Positions 1-9,052 are shown, counted from the first letter of the stretch. The stretch is DNA of 64,000 nt from Aquimarina sp. Aq78 (GCF_900299525.1 NZ_OMKA01000001.1:434001-498000), one strand, 5' to 3'. A program made the numbers and translations. Notes: generated by a model not told the origin, from the sequence alone.

Positions 1-42
1 AATAAGTATACTCCAGAGGTAGAGGTTTTTATGAAAATATAA
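1..42 (+). CDS. Possible 3' end of a gene cut by the window edge
   Basis: Frame 1 on the plus strand is open from the first base to a TAA at 40-42 and would encode a 13-residue C-terminus ending in VEVFMKI. The other two plus frames hit stops within the first 21 bases. The piece is too short to identify or to prove coding. It would converge with pldA. Confidence 0.22.
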   Translation, partial: NKYTPEVEVFMKI

Positions 43-152
43 TCACAATACTATAAAATTGACTCACGGTATTCGCTATACTATCTACAGTACCACTTAT
101 TTTGATATTGTATCAGATGTAATTACCTACTAGCGTATTTTATTTTAGAAAA

Positions 153-1046
153 TTACCTCCATTGTAAAAGAGATAAACCGATTCCCACGGTAGTTTGTCT
201 ATGATTATAATCTATAAGGCTTTCTCCATATCCATGAAATACTTGTGCATGAATCTGTAATAGATCCAGTACTTTAATAGCATAATCCAATTTAATACTA
301 CCCCGATTTCTACTTCCTCCTCGTAATGAGTGCCTTGCTATTATACTTACATCATGTCTCCCTCTAGAGAATGCAGATAAAAGTTCAACACGTCCTATAT
401 AATTTTCTATTCCTGGGTTGTTGTCTTCTATTGGAGTTTCTTGTACACGCCACCATGGCCGTAGTACAATGCTTAAAGAAGGGGTTTCCCATCCAACCTG
501 TAAAATAACTCGGTTCCAGCTTCTGGATAAAGGATTTGACCTCCCATTACTTTGATGATTAACACCAACCCCTGCAAATACACCATTCAGTCCCCAAATT
601 TTATAGGCTGTAGGAAAGGTTAGCATAAATTCTGGTTCGTAATTAGTTTCTCTAAAGGGTCTGGAGATATGTGCGCTGTATAGTTGCCATCTAGAAGATT
701 GGGTATAGGCAGCCCATAAATCACCACCAATCTTTTTACCAAATATGTTTCTTACAGCTCTGGTTTTAAAACTAAGTTGAAACTTTAATTCTGTATTAGT
801 AAAATCAGAGGGTTCATCTACAGAATTTATTGGATTGTCACTTATGGGTTGATTATTTATATCACTAGTATAGTTGGCCAGCAAGAAATAGACAGGTTTG
901 TACGGTACTATTTTAAAAAGTTTAATAGTATCATTATTGATTAACCAACGTTGGGATAAATTTCCTCCCGGATCATGGATTATGGTTTGCCCCAAACTAA
1001 AAGAATAGGTAAAAACCAATAAAATTAGAGAAATACATACTTTCAC
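153..1046 (-). CDS. pldA: Outer membrane phospholipase A (OMPLA family)
   Basis: Calcium-dependent phospholipase A1 of the outer membrane, which hydrolyses acyl esters of phospholipids that reach the outer leaflet. The 297-residue length fits the family (E. coli PldA is 289). An N-terminal signal peptide ends near residue 19. The family active-site triad is visible as His164, Ser166 and Asn178, in the segment from GVNHQSNGRS to SRSWNR. The upstream YTQSSRWQ and ETNYEPE segments and the late GYGESLIDYNH segment are also family hallmarks of the 12-strand barrel. The start codon appears to be GTG (1044-1046), which gives a good signal peptide. The gene stands alone, followed by no clear partner. 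The family call is firm; its role here (envelope lipid asymmetry, stress) is inferred. Confidence 0.93.
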   Translation of the reverse strand: MKVCISLILLVFTYSFSLGQTIIHDPGGNLSQRWLINNDTIKLFKIVPYKPVYFLLANYTSDINNQPISDNPINSVDEPSDFTNTELKFQLSFKTRAVRNIFGKKIGGDLWAAYTQSSRWQLYSAHISRPFRETNYEPEFMLTFPTAYKIWGLNGVFAGVGVNHQSNGRSNPLSRSWNRVILQVGWETPSLSIVLRPWWRVQETPIEDNNPGIENYIGRVELLSAFSRGRHDVSIIARHSLRGGSRNRGSIKLDYAIKVLDLLQIHAQVFHGYGESLIDYNHRQTTVGIGLSLLQWR

Positions 1047-1209
1047 TAGTGCAATTTTCTTATTCTTAATACTTAACTATATTGAAAATGATTCCTAAAT
1101 ATTCTAAATGAGGTATATATTGTAGTTTTAAAAATGTAGGATGGTGTAAATATACATACTTTTAACAAGTAACTATTTATGAAGTATAGTAATTATTTGT
1201 ACACTATAA

Positions 1210-1243
1210 TAGAGTGGATATCTTATAGAAGATATCCACTCTA
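1210..1243. terminator. Perfect 15-bp hairpin, likely terminator
   Basis: Arms 1210-1224 and 1229-1243 are perfect reverse complements with a 4-nt loop. It lies 49 bp beyond the stop of the minus-strand DUF5916 gene (1292-3454). The plus-strand side is followed by a T-rich run, while the minus-strand side has only a weak T tract. It is probably the end of the DUF5916 transcript, or at least an insulator before pldA. Confidence 0.6.
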
Positions 1244-1291
1244 TTCCTTTTTCTCTATTTGTAATTAGATTTCTTTATAAAAAATCAATGA

Positions 1292-3454
1292 TTAAAAATC
1301 AAAACGATAATTCATTTTAAAGGCAACTCCCCAGTTTGTACGGGTAATATCTTTGTTATAATTGTCAGAAACGACCAAATATACATATGATAAGGGTTTG
1401 TATTCCCATTGTAGTCTGCTGTTGATATTAAAATTATCTCGTTGAGTATTGTATTGCACATAGGTGGTCCAGTTTAATCGATTAGAAAAGAAAACTTGCC
1501 CCGTAAAACGAGCTAAATGAAAAGTTTCTTTTCCTAACAGATTTAAATCAATTTTATTAATATCATATCTTAATTCTACATTTGCAAAAGGTAATAACTG
1601 ATAATTTAGATACGTTCCTGCAGCCACTCTTTTTCCGCTATAATAATTTCCTTTTTGTATATTGAAACGATATCTAAATTTTTGATTATTTGCAGAGTTG
1701 TATCCAATTTTTAAAATCCCAAAGCGATACTCATCCGGGATTAATGAATTACCATTTCCTAATGGATCAAAACCATACCTTAAATCAACATACTCATATC
1801 TAAATACATAATATAAAGCTGATAGATTTTTAAAGAATATAGCTGAGTTTAAGAAATGTGATGACTGATTCAATTTACCATGTTCATCCAAATAAGTGTC
1901 ATTACTATAATTTAGGTAACGAACAGAGTTTACTATTTTGGATTTTTCATAAAATTTTTGGTATTCTAATCCTATCGTAGTTTGAGTATATCCTTCTCTT
2001 ACAAGGACATCATTAATAGCATCATAGTTATACAATCTTGGTGTGAAACCAACATCGGTTATATAGTTTTTACCTACATTTTTGATTGCAGCATTCCATT
2101 CTAATCCTCTTTTATTAAACCAAATTCCTGCATTATAAAAACTATTGTCTTTAGAAATGCCATCATTAAAACTTTTCCCGAAATTAGCCAGACCTAGCCA
2201 TTTATTATTATCAGATTTATAATTCAGGTTGACTCCGGTTACCCGATTATAGTCATTCGTGAATTTAAATTTATCTGTTTGTTGTCGATTGATAAAAAAA
2301 CCAGTTGTGGTAAAGTTTTTTGATAATTGTTGCTCGACAACAAAGGCCCCAAAGTTCTCTGAAGCGATTTCATTTTCTTTATCCGTTTGTACGTTTAAAA
2401 TGCCGATTCTGGTTTTTGGAGATACATTACCTGATAATTTTAATCCAAATTGAATATCTGAATTTGCTCCGATACGCCTTGAGTAAAAAGGATTTACGCC
2501 ATCAACACCTAGATTTGAAAATAAATCTGAGTTTTCAAGAAAAAAATTACGTCTTTCTGGAAAAAAAACCGAAAACCGAGTTAGGTTTGTAACTTGTTGA
2601 TCAATATCAATTTGTGAAAAATCAGGATTTATCGTCGCATCTAATCGTAAAGAAGAGGTAACATTGTATTGCAGATCCAAACTTGGTTTAAATGTAGTTT
2701 CTGTATCATCCTCTACCACGTCGTTCTGATAGTTTGCAGTAACAGATGGTGTTGTTGTAAAACGAGAAGTTGATGTATTGGGTAAAGCTTCAACAGTCAT
2801 TTTTTCGGTAAACCGTAAATCAAAAAGGCGATAGTTACGTTTTACATTTTTAAGAATAGTCCAGGAATTCTTTTTAATATCCCTAACATAAAACTGAACT
2901 CCAAAAACAGCATTATTCGTATCAAAATTTAATGCTTTTAAAGGAATAGCTATTTCGTATTGTTTTTGATTACCATTCATAAAGGCTTTAGCTTTCCATA
3001 TCGTATTCCAACTTGTGCTAAAATCATATCCTTCATTAATACGCTCAACAATACCATCTATTTGTGTACTGTAGCTATTTACCGAAAAATAATATGCGTT
3101 TTGTTGTTGATTTTGTGTATCTAAAACCATGGCGAATCCATCGCTTAATCCAATAGGAACATCTCGTTTTAAAGAACTAACCTGTGTTTTTGGTGTAGTA
3201 TCATTATAAATTAAACTCACATACAAATATTCTCCATTATGAAATAGTTGTACAGATGTTTGATTTTCTGCTAAGCCCTCGTCTATTGGCATATAATTGT
3301 AAAAACCCGAATACTCAGGAAGTTCTTTCCAAATAGGTTCATCTAACTGGCCATCTATAGTAATTGTAGCTTTCTTAAATTGAATCGTTTTTGTCTGTGC
3401 CTGAGTATACAAAGCAGATAAGAAACAAAGTGCTATCAAAAATATTTTTTTCAT
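1292..3454 (-). CDS. DUF5916 outer-membrane protein with N-terminal CBM9-like domain
   Basis: 720 residues with a signal peptide (about 1-19). Residues about 25-210 form a family 9 carbohydrate-binding-like sandwich, recognisable from the opening IDGQLDEPIWKELPEYSGFY and the later FAMVLDTQNQQQNAYYF. The rest is the DUF5916 region, rich in alternating aromatic/polar strands and ending in a terminal Phe, as in outer-membrane beta-barrels. Phrases such as RIGANSDIQFGLKLSG and NPDFSQIDIDQQVTNLTRF are family hallmarks. These proteins are common in Bacteroidota and sit near hydrolase or transport genes; no activity is established. The neighbouring NTF2-like gene ends 17 bp upstream, so the two are probably cotranscribed. 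Confidence 0.85.
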   Translation of the reverse strand: MKKIFLIALCFLSALYTQAQTKTIQFKKATITIDGQLDEPIWKELPEYSGFYNYMPIDEGLAENQTSVQLFHNGEYLYVSLIYNDTTPKTQVSSLKRDVPIGLSDGFAMVLDTQNQQQNAYYFSVNSYSTQIDGIVERINEGYDFSTSWNTIWKAKAFMNGNQKQYEIAIPLKALNFDTNNAVFGVQFYVRDIKKNSWTILKNVKRNYRLFDLRFTEKMTVEALPNTSTSRFTTTPSVTANYQNDVVEDDTETTFKPSLDLQYNVTSSLRLDATINPDFSQIDIDQQVTNLTRFSVFFPERRNFFLENSDLFSNLGVDGVNPFYSRRIGANSDIQFGLKLSGNVSPKTRIGILNVQTDKENEIASENFGAFVVEQQLSKNFTTTGFFINRQQTDKFKFTNDYNRVTGVNLNYKSDNNKWLGLANFGKSFNDGISKDNSFYNAGIWFNKRGLEWNAAIKNVGKNYITDVGFTPRLYNYDAINDVLVREGYTQTTIGLEYQKFYEKSKIVNSVRYLNYSNDTYLDEHGKLNQSSHFLNSAIFFKNLSALYYVFRYEYVDLRYGFDPLGNGNSLIPDEYRFGILKIGYNSANNQKFRYRFNIQKGNYYSGKRVAAGTYLNYQLLPFANVELRYDINKIDLNLLGKETFHLARFTGQVFFSNRLNWTTYVQYNTQRDNFNINSRLQWEYKPLSYVYLVVSDNYNKDITRTNWGVAFKMNYRFDF

Positions 3455-3471
3455 ATATAAAATTTAGAAAC

Positions 3472-3978
3472 CTATAGCTTTGTAGCTGTTTTAGTAATTA
3501 TTTTCCAATCACCTTTCAGCTTTTTTAATAGAAAAAGATCCATTAGCTTTGTTTTTCTCTCCGGAATAAAAATTTCGACTTTAGCTGTAGCTATATCACG
3601 GTGTATCTCGATAGATAGAATATTTCCTGTTCGTCCGTTATAGACTCCTTTTTTCTTATTCTTAAAAAACTTGAGATAATCTGTAGGAGTTAATCTTTTA
3701 AATGTATCTTTTACAGTAAGGTATAAAGATGCATCAGCAGCAAAGGCACTTTCTAGTTTTTCTAACTCATTATAAGAACTCCCCTGAATATAATTCTTAA
3801 GTGTTTTTTCAATCATTTCCTTTTCTGAAAATGAATGATTTGTTTTAACTATTCCTTTTAAACTTTTATAAAAAAGCGTGTCGTTATTTATAATAGTTTT
3901 ATCATGATTTATGATCTTGTTTTGTAATAAAACAAGTAAAAAACAAAAAGGTAGCGTGATAAAAAATAAACGTTTCAT
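3472..3978 (-). CDS. NTF2-like (putative lumazine-binding) secreted protein
   Basis: 168 residues with an N-terminal hydrophobic signal segment (about 3-19). Residues about 55-165 have the shape of the NTF2-like superfamily, in particular the putative lumazine-binding family: an initial helix (KTLKNYIQGSSYNELEKLE), then ASLYLTV, TPTDYLKFFKNKK, and terminal strands ending in LKGDWKIITK. The family is a small alpha+beta barrel that binds small ligands or acts as an accessory domain; the ligand is unknown. It is first in a two-gene unit with the DUF5916 barrel. A -7-like box in minus orientation (4001-4008, CAAAACTA on the plus strand) lies just upstream, but I see no matching -33 box. Confidence 0.7.
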   Translation of the reverse strand: MKRLFFITLPFCFLLVLLQNKIINHDKTIINNDTLFYKSLKGIVKTNHSFSEKEMIEKTLKNYIQGSSYNELEKLESAFAADASLYLTVKDTFKRLTPTDYLKFFKNKKKGVYNGRTGNILSIEIHRDIATAKVEIFIPERKTKLMDLFLLKKLKGDWKIITKTATKL

Positions 3979-4159
3979 GATTTTATATCTTAAGTTTAGT
4001 CAAAACTATGATTGATATTCTTACGTTTTTTTAAAAGTAGACCGAAGAGGAAGTACAGTCTATTAAGACATTTTTGGGTTTTGGTGGTTGATTTTTGCCT
4101 ATTTGTAGCCACAAATACTAGCTTGGTAGATAAATAATCTTTATGCGAGCTGTATAAGT

Positions 4160-4167
4160 TATATTTG
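4160..4167 (+). promoter_or_regulatory. Possible -7 promoter box (TAnnTTTG)
   Basis: TATATTTG matches the Bacteroidota -7 consensus, 11 bp before the start of the histidine kinase gene at 4179. That would make the mRNA nearly leaderless. No TTG sits at the expected -33 distance, so this is only a weak candidate. Confidence 0.25.
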
Positions 4168-4178
4168 CTATTTGGTAT

Positions 4179-5240
4179 ATGCAGTCTTTAAAAACATATT
4201 TTGATAAATCAGAAGTACGACATGTATTGTTCTGGATAGGTATATTCCTGTATTTCACATTATCTGCTAATATTGATAACTATAATAGTTATCTACAATT
4301 ATTTGAATCATATATCATATTTGTTGCCATACAAATACTAGTAGCATACACTTGTCTATACTATTTGGTTCCAAATTTTTTAAATAAGGGAAAAACAGGT
4401 TTGTTTGTTCTATGGTTGATTATTCTATTGTTTGTTATGTATGCCATATATATATATTATAGAATATACTATTATGACGTAAGGTATTTTGATTACTACA
4501 GCCCAATAGTTCAACATTATGCAAAACAATCTTTTTGGGAAAGACTTTTTAGTTTTTCGGTTTTTTTGAGTAAGAGTATTAAATTTTTAACTCCTACTGC
4601 CCTGCTCTTAATGTTTAGGTTTTATAAAAATCAGCAGAATTATTTAAAACTCAATGAGCAAAAAAAAATAGCTGAATTAACTGCTTTGAAAAATCAATTA
4701 AATCCGCATTTTTTATTCAATACATTAAATAATTTGTATGCTCTGGCCATAAAAAAATCAGATCATGCACCAGAAGTGATTGAAAAACTATCTGATATTT
4801 TGGATTATATGTTGTATCGCTGTAATAACAAATTTGTATCCATCCAAAAAGAAATTGAGTTGATTGAGAATTATATTGCTTTAGAAAAAATACGGTACGG
4901 AAACAGAGTTCGTATTTCTTTTAAAAATAATAGTACAGAGGATTCCAAAATAGCTCCCTTACTGCTATTAACTTTTATAGAAAACGCATTTAAACATGGT
5001 GTGACTCAGGAACTAAAGGAAGCTTTTATTTCAATTACAATTAGTTCGGATAACAACCATATTATTTTTAATATTGAAAATTCTAAATCAACAATATCTG
5101 CAGAAAATAAAAATCAGGAGTGTATAGGATTGAGTAATGTTCAAAAACAATTAGATTTACTGTATGGAGATGATTATTCTTTGGATATTGAGGAAGAAAG
5201 TGATAAATATTGTGTTCGTTTAATTTTGGAAGCTAAATAA
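4179..5240 (+). CDS. LytS/YehU-type sensor histidine kinase (pair 1)
   Basis: 353 residues. Residues 12-150 contain about four membrane helices with no recognisable sensor domain. Then comes a short coiled linker and the His_kinase (PF06580) dimerisation helix, with phospho-acceptor His177 in NQLNPHFLFNTLNNLY. The HATPase region has the N box (FIENAFKHG) and a late G box read as CIGLSNVQKQLDLLYG, where Cys replaces the first Gly usually seen. It ends with an ATGA-type overlap onto the response regulator, so the two are translationally coupled. The kinase would phosphorylate that regulator; the stimulus is unknown. Unlike pairs 2 and 4, no ABC transporter is adjacent. Confidence 0.9.
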   Translation: MQSLKTYFDKSEVRHVLFWIGIFLYFTLSANIDNYNSYLQLFESYIIFVAIQILVAYTCLYYLVPNFLNKGKTGLFVLWLIILLFVMYAIYIYYRIYYYDVRYFDYYSPIVQHYAKQSFWERLFSFSVFLSKSIKFLTPTALLLMFRFYKNQQNYLKLNEQKKIAELTALKNQLNPHFLFNTLNNLYALAIKKSDHAPEVIEKLSDILDYMLYRCNNKFVSIQKEIELIENYIALEKIRYGNRVRISFKNNSTEDSKIAPLLLLTFIENAFKHGVTQELKEAFISITISSDNNHIIFNIENSKSTISAENKNQECIGLSNVQKQLDLLYGDDYSLDIEEESDKYCVRLILEAK

Positions 5241-5932
5241 TGTATACGTGTTTAATAGTAGATGACGAAGAATTAGCCAGAGAGCTAATAGAAACGCATT
5301 TGAAACAGTTAGATGGTTTTGAATTAGTGGCATCTTGTAATAGTGCAATAGAAGCTAGTAAAATATTACAGCAACAATCAATTGATTTACTCTTTCTTGA
5401 TATAGAAATGCCTGTATTAAATGGTACCGATTTTTTTAAAAACCTTATTATTAAACCTCATGTAATATTTACAACAGCGTATAGAGATTATGCTCTTGAT
5501 GGGTTTGAATTGAATGCTGTGGATTATCTTTTAAAACCTATAACTTTTAGTAGGTTTTTTATGGCTACCGAAAAATTTATCTCACTACAAAACACAAGAT
5601 CAATCCCAACCGAAGTAGAAAAAACTACCCGAAAGGATGATTTTATTTTTATACGCGAGGATCGAAAACAAGTAAAAGTCTTCTATGATGATATTCTATA
5701 TATAGAAAGCGTAAAAGATTATATTAAGATTCATTTGTCTAATAAAACCCGGCTTATAAAATATAGCTTAACTGCATTTGAAGATAGATTAGATGAACGA
5801 TTTATAAGAACACATCGTTCCTATATCGTAAATCGAGATAAAATTACAGCGTATACAAAACAGGATATCGAGATTGATGCTATTGAAATCCCTATAGGAG
5901 AAAATTACAAAATGAATATATCTGATTTGTAG
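5240..5932 (+). CDS. LytTR-family response regulator (pair 1)
   Basis: 230 residues. Receiver domain 1-120 with acidic pocket Asp8/Asp9, phospho-acceptor Asp54 (FLDIEMP), switch Thr in FTTAYR and Lys in LLKPI. The C-terminal LytTR DNA-binding domain (about 130-230) has FIREDRKQVKV, YIESVKDYIKIH, RTHRSYIVN and the terminal IPIGENYK. It overlaps the kinase start/stop. The last 56 bp of this gene are repeated 1.7 kb downstream (7589-7644) with only two synonymous differences, suggesting that the DNA between was inserted at the 3' end of this gene or captured by recombination. Confidence 0.92.
   Translation: MYTCLIVDDEELARELIETHLKQLDGFELVASCNSAIEASKILQQQSIDLLFLDIEMPVLNGTDFFKNLIIKPHVIFTTAYRDYALDGFELNAVDYLLKPITFSRFFMATEKFISLQNTRSIPTEVEKTTRKDDFIFIREDRKQVKVFYDDILYIESVKDYIKIHLSNKTRLIKYSLTAFEDRLDERFIRTHRSYIVNRDKITAYTKQDIEIDAIEIPIGENYKMNISDL
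5877..5932 (+). repeat. Direct repeat copy A (3' end of LytTR gene)
   Basis: The last 56 bases of the response regulator gene. The same 56 bases recur at 7589-7644 with two mismatches. Both mismatches fall in third codon positions of this reading frame (CCT/CCA Pro and ATA/ATC Ile). Confidence 0.85.
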
Positions 5933-6053
5933 TTTTTTGTTATTTTAATAGTGCTATTTTAAAATGTTTATTAGGTAATATCAGAGCCCCTTGAATCCTC
6001 AGTAAAAACACATAAATTAACATCCTCTATTTATAAATATTGACCACCCTTTC

Positions 6054-6085
6054 TTGTTTTTTAGTTATTCATGATACTATATTTG
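6054..6085 (+). promoter_or_regulatory. Bacteroidota-type promoter for the TIG lipoprotein
   Basis: TTG at 6054-6056 and TATATTTG at 6078-6085 are 21 bp apart, close to the TTG-N19-TAnnTTTG consensus known for this phylum. Transcription would start near 6092, giving a leader of about 108 nt before the lipoprotein gene at 6200. Inferred from pattern only. Confidence 0.45.
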
Positions 6086-6199
6086 TCCTAGGGATATAGA
6101 GACTTACACTGATTTAAGTAAGGTTGTGGATATACAAGCTGATGAAGTACGTGTTTATGGTCTAATTTTAATTGGAAAAATAAAAGGAATACAAACAAA

Positions 6200-7528
6200 A
6201 TGAAAAAACGTTTTTTAAACTACCCATTAATTACATTACTATTAGTTACGGCATTTGGTTGCGGTTCAGACTCAGAAGATAGTCAAGATCTTAATGAACA
6301 AATAGAAATGATAGATGCCAAGGTTATTTCTTTTTCTACAGAGTATGCTTATATCGATGATCTAGTATCTATTCTAGGAGAAAATTTTGGTAGTGATATA
6401 ACCGATACAAAAGTATATCTAGATAATAAAGCGGTTGAGATTACTACCGTTAATAATACTGCAATAACAATAAAGGTACCTGAGGGAGTTAGTGTGCTTC
6501 CAGAATTAAAAATAGAAATTCCAAACACGAATATTTCTTTTAATGATTCGTATAAAAACTTAGCTGTATTAGATAATGCAAAAAATAAGTGGATAACAAT
6601 TGATCACAATTATAATTCGATTGAAAGTATAAAGGATTTTAGAGGAGTTGATAAAGAAAAAGTTTATTTTTTGATACAAAATAATTCATCTAATGATGTT
6701 TTTGAAGTAACCAAATCGTTTAACGGGGGAGTTAGTATTTCTAATATTAATCAAGATCATAATTTTCTTGATGGAGGATTCTTTTTAAGTTCAAAAGAAA
6801 ATGAATACTCGTTAAGATCATTGGCTTTATACCGTAAAAATAAAGGAGAAGAAAGCAAGTTACTTAATGATTTTACTCAAAATGGTTCTTGGGGATTAGA
6901 TTTTTTTGTTGATAATGATGAAACTAATATCATAGTCGCAACATCAGAAGGAAGAATTTATAAATCTACTGATACTGGTAGTACATTTGATAAAATACAT
7001 GAAAATGATCCTTCAAATTTCGAATTCGATACTTTTTTTGCACTTTCTTCAAGTCAGGTTTGGTTAGGAGGATATACATACCCATTCCCTGAAAACAAGT
7101 CTTACTATCCTGCTAAGCTATTATACTTAAAAGATGGAAACTGGACTAATAAAGAAATACAAATAGAAAATAAAGCGGGTAATTATGAATATATCAAGAA
7201 AATTCATTTTGTAGATGCAACTACAGGATATGCCATTGCTTATGTTAAGAACCTTAATGGTGATGAAAAATATGTGATTATTAAATCAGAAACAAAAGGA
7301 GATACCTGGAGTATTATTCGTGAAAGCAGCTCAAAAGTAGAAGCATTCGCATTTAAAAACAAAGACATTGGTTGGTATATCTCAGGAAAAAATATTTTTA
7401 AAACTGTAGACGGAGGAGCATCATGGGAACTTTATTATACTAATGATACAGACTGTAAAGGAATTTTATACAACGAGGATACACTTTGGGTTATAGCGAA
7501 TGGAAAGATACTAAAACATTATTTTTAA
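6200..7528 (+). CDS. Secreted lipoprotein with TIG domain and Asp-box (BNR-like) repeats
   Basis: 442 residues. A lipobox ends at Cys21 (TAFGC), followed by an acidic Ser/Asp-rich linker of the kind that favours surface display in Bacteroidota. Residues about 38-115 form an IPT/TIG Ig-like domain (DLVSILGENFGSDITDTKVY, then ITIKVPEGVS). The rest looks like a beta-propeller, with three Asp-box-like turns: YKSTDTGSTFDKI, KSETKGDTWSII and FKTVDGGASWELY. Related Bacteroidota proteins resemble photosystem-assembly or sialidase-type propellers but usually have no shown enzyme activity; binding of glycans or proteins is an inference. The gene lies exactly between two copies of a 56-bp LytTR gene end, so it may have been acquired as one unit. 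Confidence 0.8.
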   Translation: MKKRFLNYPLITLLLVTAFGCGSDSEDSQDLNEQIEMIDAKVISFSTEYAYIDDLVSILGENFGSDITDTKVYLDNKAVEITTVNNTAITIKVPEGVSVLPELKIEIPNTNISFNDSYKNLAVLDNAKNKWITIDHNYNSIESIKDFRGVDKEKVYFLIQNNSSNDVFEVTKSFNGGVSISNINQDHNFLDGGFFLSSKENEYSLRSLALYRKNKGEESKLLNDFTQNGSWGLDFFVDNDETNIIVATSEGRIYKSTDTGSTFDKIHENDPSNFEFDTFFALSSSQVWLGGYTYPFPENKSYYPAKLLYLKDGNWTNKEIQIENKAGNYEYIKKIHFVDATTGYAIAYVKNLNGDEKYVIIKSETKGDTWSIIRESSSKVEAFAFKNKDIGWYISGKNIFKTVDGGASWELYYTNDTDCKGILYNEDTLWVIANGKILKHYF

Positions 7529-7588
7529 ATAATTGAAGTGTGTTATTACTAACTTACTAAGCTTTAGAATTTTTATGCTTTTCTAAAT

Positions 7589-7644
7589 ATGCTATTGAAA
7601 TCCCAATCGGAGAAAATTACAAAATGAATATATCTGATTTGTAG
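7589..7644 (+). pseudogene. Orphan 3' fragment of a LytTR response regulator gene (repeat copy B)
   Basis: These 56 bases repeat the end of the response regulator gene at 5877-5932 with two mismatches. They encode the same last residues (IEIPIGENYKMNISDL) up to the stop. No reading frame of a regulator precedes them, so this is a detached fragment. Both differences are synonymous, which suggests the fragment diverged while still part of a working gene (a donor allele or paralogue), not as decaying sequence. Confidence 0.75.
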
Positions 7645-7654
7645 CTATAGTATA

Positions 7655-7954
7655 CTATTCTAAAAGTGCTATTTGAAAATTGAAATGAGTATTGGAAACT
7701 GCACAATATAGTTGTTTTCCATCGGAACCTTTTCGTACACGATAATAACGTCTTTCATTAACATATTCTCCAGCACTTCTTTTTTGAACAGATAAAGAAA
7801 TAGCGTGATCTTCTTGTAATTCTTTTAAATCCTTGACAAGTATTTCAATAAAAGAATCTGCAGCTTTCTCTCGATTAGTTTCCTTTTCTAATTTAGAACC
7901 TATTCCTCTAGAAATGTCTTCTAGAAGTGATTGTGTGATAGTTAATGTTTCCAT
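7655..7954 (-). CDS. Hypothetical 99-residue protein
   Basis: Not recognised. No signal peptide or membrane segment is visible, so it is probably cytoplasmic. The first half is helical and charged (SLLEDISRGIGSKLEKETNREKA as separate short helices). The second half is basic and beta-like, with SVQKRSAGEYVNERRYYRVRKG. It begins 72 bp downstream of the SDR gene on the same strand and could share its transcript. It converges with the orphan regulator fragment, whose stop is only 10 bp away. A single intact ATG-started frame supports it being real. Confidence 0.55.
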   Translation of the reverse strand: METLTITQSLLEDISRGIGSKLEKETNREKAADSFIEILVKDLKELQEDHAISLSVQKRSAGEYVNERRYYRVRKGSDGKQLYCAVSNTHFNFQIALLE

Positions 7955-8026
7955 ATATTTAATACTTTAAAAATTAATATTAGTTTTCATTTATAGTTAT
8001 CGGTTATCGACATGAGTACAACTGCT

Positions 8027-9052
8027 TTAATACGTAGTAAACCCACCATCAGTGGCATAATTTGCACCAGTGATATTAGATGCTTCTTTAGACAATAAAA
8101 ATAACATAATCGCTACCTGTTCTTCTGGTGTTGCGTCTCGATGGTTAGAATCTGTATACTGCAGAAGACTTTTGGTTTTAATATTTCCCATGCCAGCATT
8201 ACCTCCACTAGCTTTTACCTTAGCCATGACAAGTTGATAAGCTCGCTCTACCATTGGTGTTGCAGTATTGGCCATACACACAGAATTGATTCGTATACCA
8301 TATTCTGCATAATCTATCGCTGCATTTTTTGTTAGCCCATTAACGGCATGTTTACTTGCGACATACGAGGGAGTTCCCGAAAAACCCCGTAATCCAGCAA
8401 CCGATGCGACATTAACGATTGCACCACCTTGATTTTGTGCTACCATTTGTTTTAATTCTTCACGCATACATTTAAATACTCCTGTTGTATTTACCCGCAT
8501 CACTACATCCCAATACTCATCTGTTGCTTCATGACATCGACTAAATGTAAGGTGTTTTTGTTTTTCATAGTTTATAGGATCTCCGGGAAAGATTGCATCC
8601 ATTACACCTGCATTGTTTATGGCATAATCTAATTTACCATAAGAATCTATTGCTGTTTTAACCATTTCTTTACAGGTCTCATTAGTAGAAACATCTCCAT
8701 AAACGAATTTTGCAGAACCACCTTCTTTAACAATTTCATTTATAACCGCATTTCCTTCTTCTTTAAGCCAGTCTACACCTACAACATTTGCACCTTCTAG
8801 AGCTGCCCTTTTTACTGCTGCTTTACCCATTCCTCTTGCGCATCCAGTAATAATAATTGTTTTGTCTTTAAAGCGATTTGGAATGAAATATGCTGGATTA
8901 ACCGGGCTAACATCTTTTTTTCCTACTGTATTTTCTGAGGCTAATAATGCAGATGCAGTTTCAGATCCTTTAGAGTCGTTAGCGCAAGCAATACCAGCAC
9001 TGGCACCTATAGTAGCAAGCGTTGTGTTTTTTAACATGTTTCTTCGATTCAT
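8027..9052 (-). CDS. Tat-exported short-chain dehydrogenase/reductase
   Basis: 341 residues. Residues 1-24 form a twin-arginine signal (RRNMLK, then a weak hydrophobic stretch and GIAC, which might also be a lipobox). The classical SDR fold starts near 60. It has the cofactor loop TGCARGMG (69-76), NNAG (146-149), Asn188, catalytic Ser217, Tyr230 and Lys234 (YVASK), and a C-terminal TGANYATDGGF segment. It should reduce or oxidise a hydroxyl/carbonyl substrate with NAD(P); the substrate is unknown. An SDR delivered by Tat would be folded with its cofactor before export, which is unusual but known for some Bacteroidota oxidoreductases. The alginate-export-like porin gene ends 46 bp upstream on the same strand. 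Confidence 0.88.
   Translation of the reverse strand: MNRRNMLKNTTLATIGASAGIACANDSKGSETASALLASENTVGKKDVSPVNPAYFIPNRFKDKTIIITGCARGMGKAAVKRAALEGANVVGVDWLKEEGNAVINEIVKEGGSAKFVYGDVSTNETCKEMVKTAIDSYGKLDYAINNAGVMDAIFPGDPINYEKQKHLTFSRCHEATDEYWDVVMRVNTTGVFKCMREELKQMVAQNQGGAIVNVASVAGLRGFSGTPSYVASKHAVNGLTKNAAIDYAEYGIRINSVCMANTATPMVERAYQLVMAKVKASGGNAGMGNIKTKSLLQYTDSNHRDATPEEQVAIMLFLLSKEASNITGANYATDGGFTTY

Noticed and set aside
6075..6203. Open 43-codon stretch before the TIG lipoprotein, with coding-like residues (DLSKVVDIQADEVRVYGLIL) and a stop overlapping the lipoprotein ATG.
   Set aside because: No start codon except an internal GTG, no recognisable family, and the promoter candidate overlaps its beginning. 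Could be a gene remnant, but the support is too weak to list.
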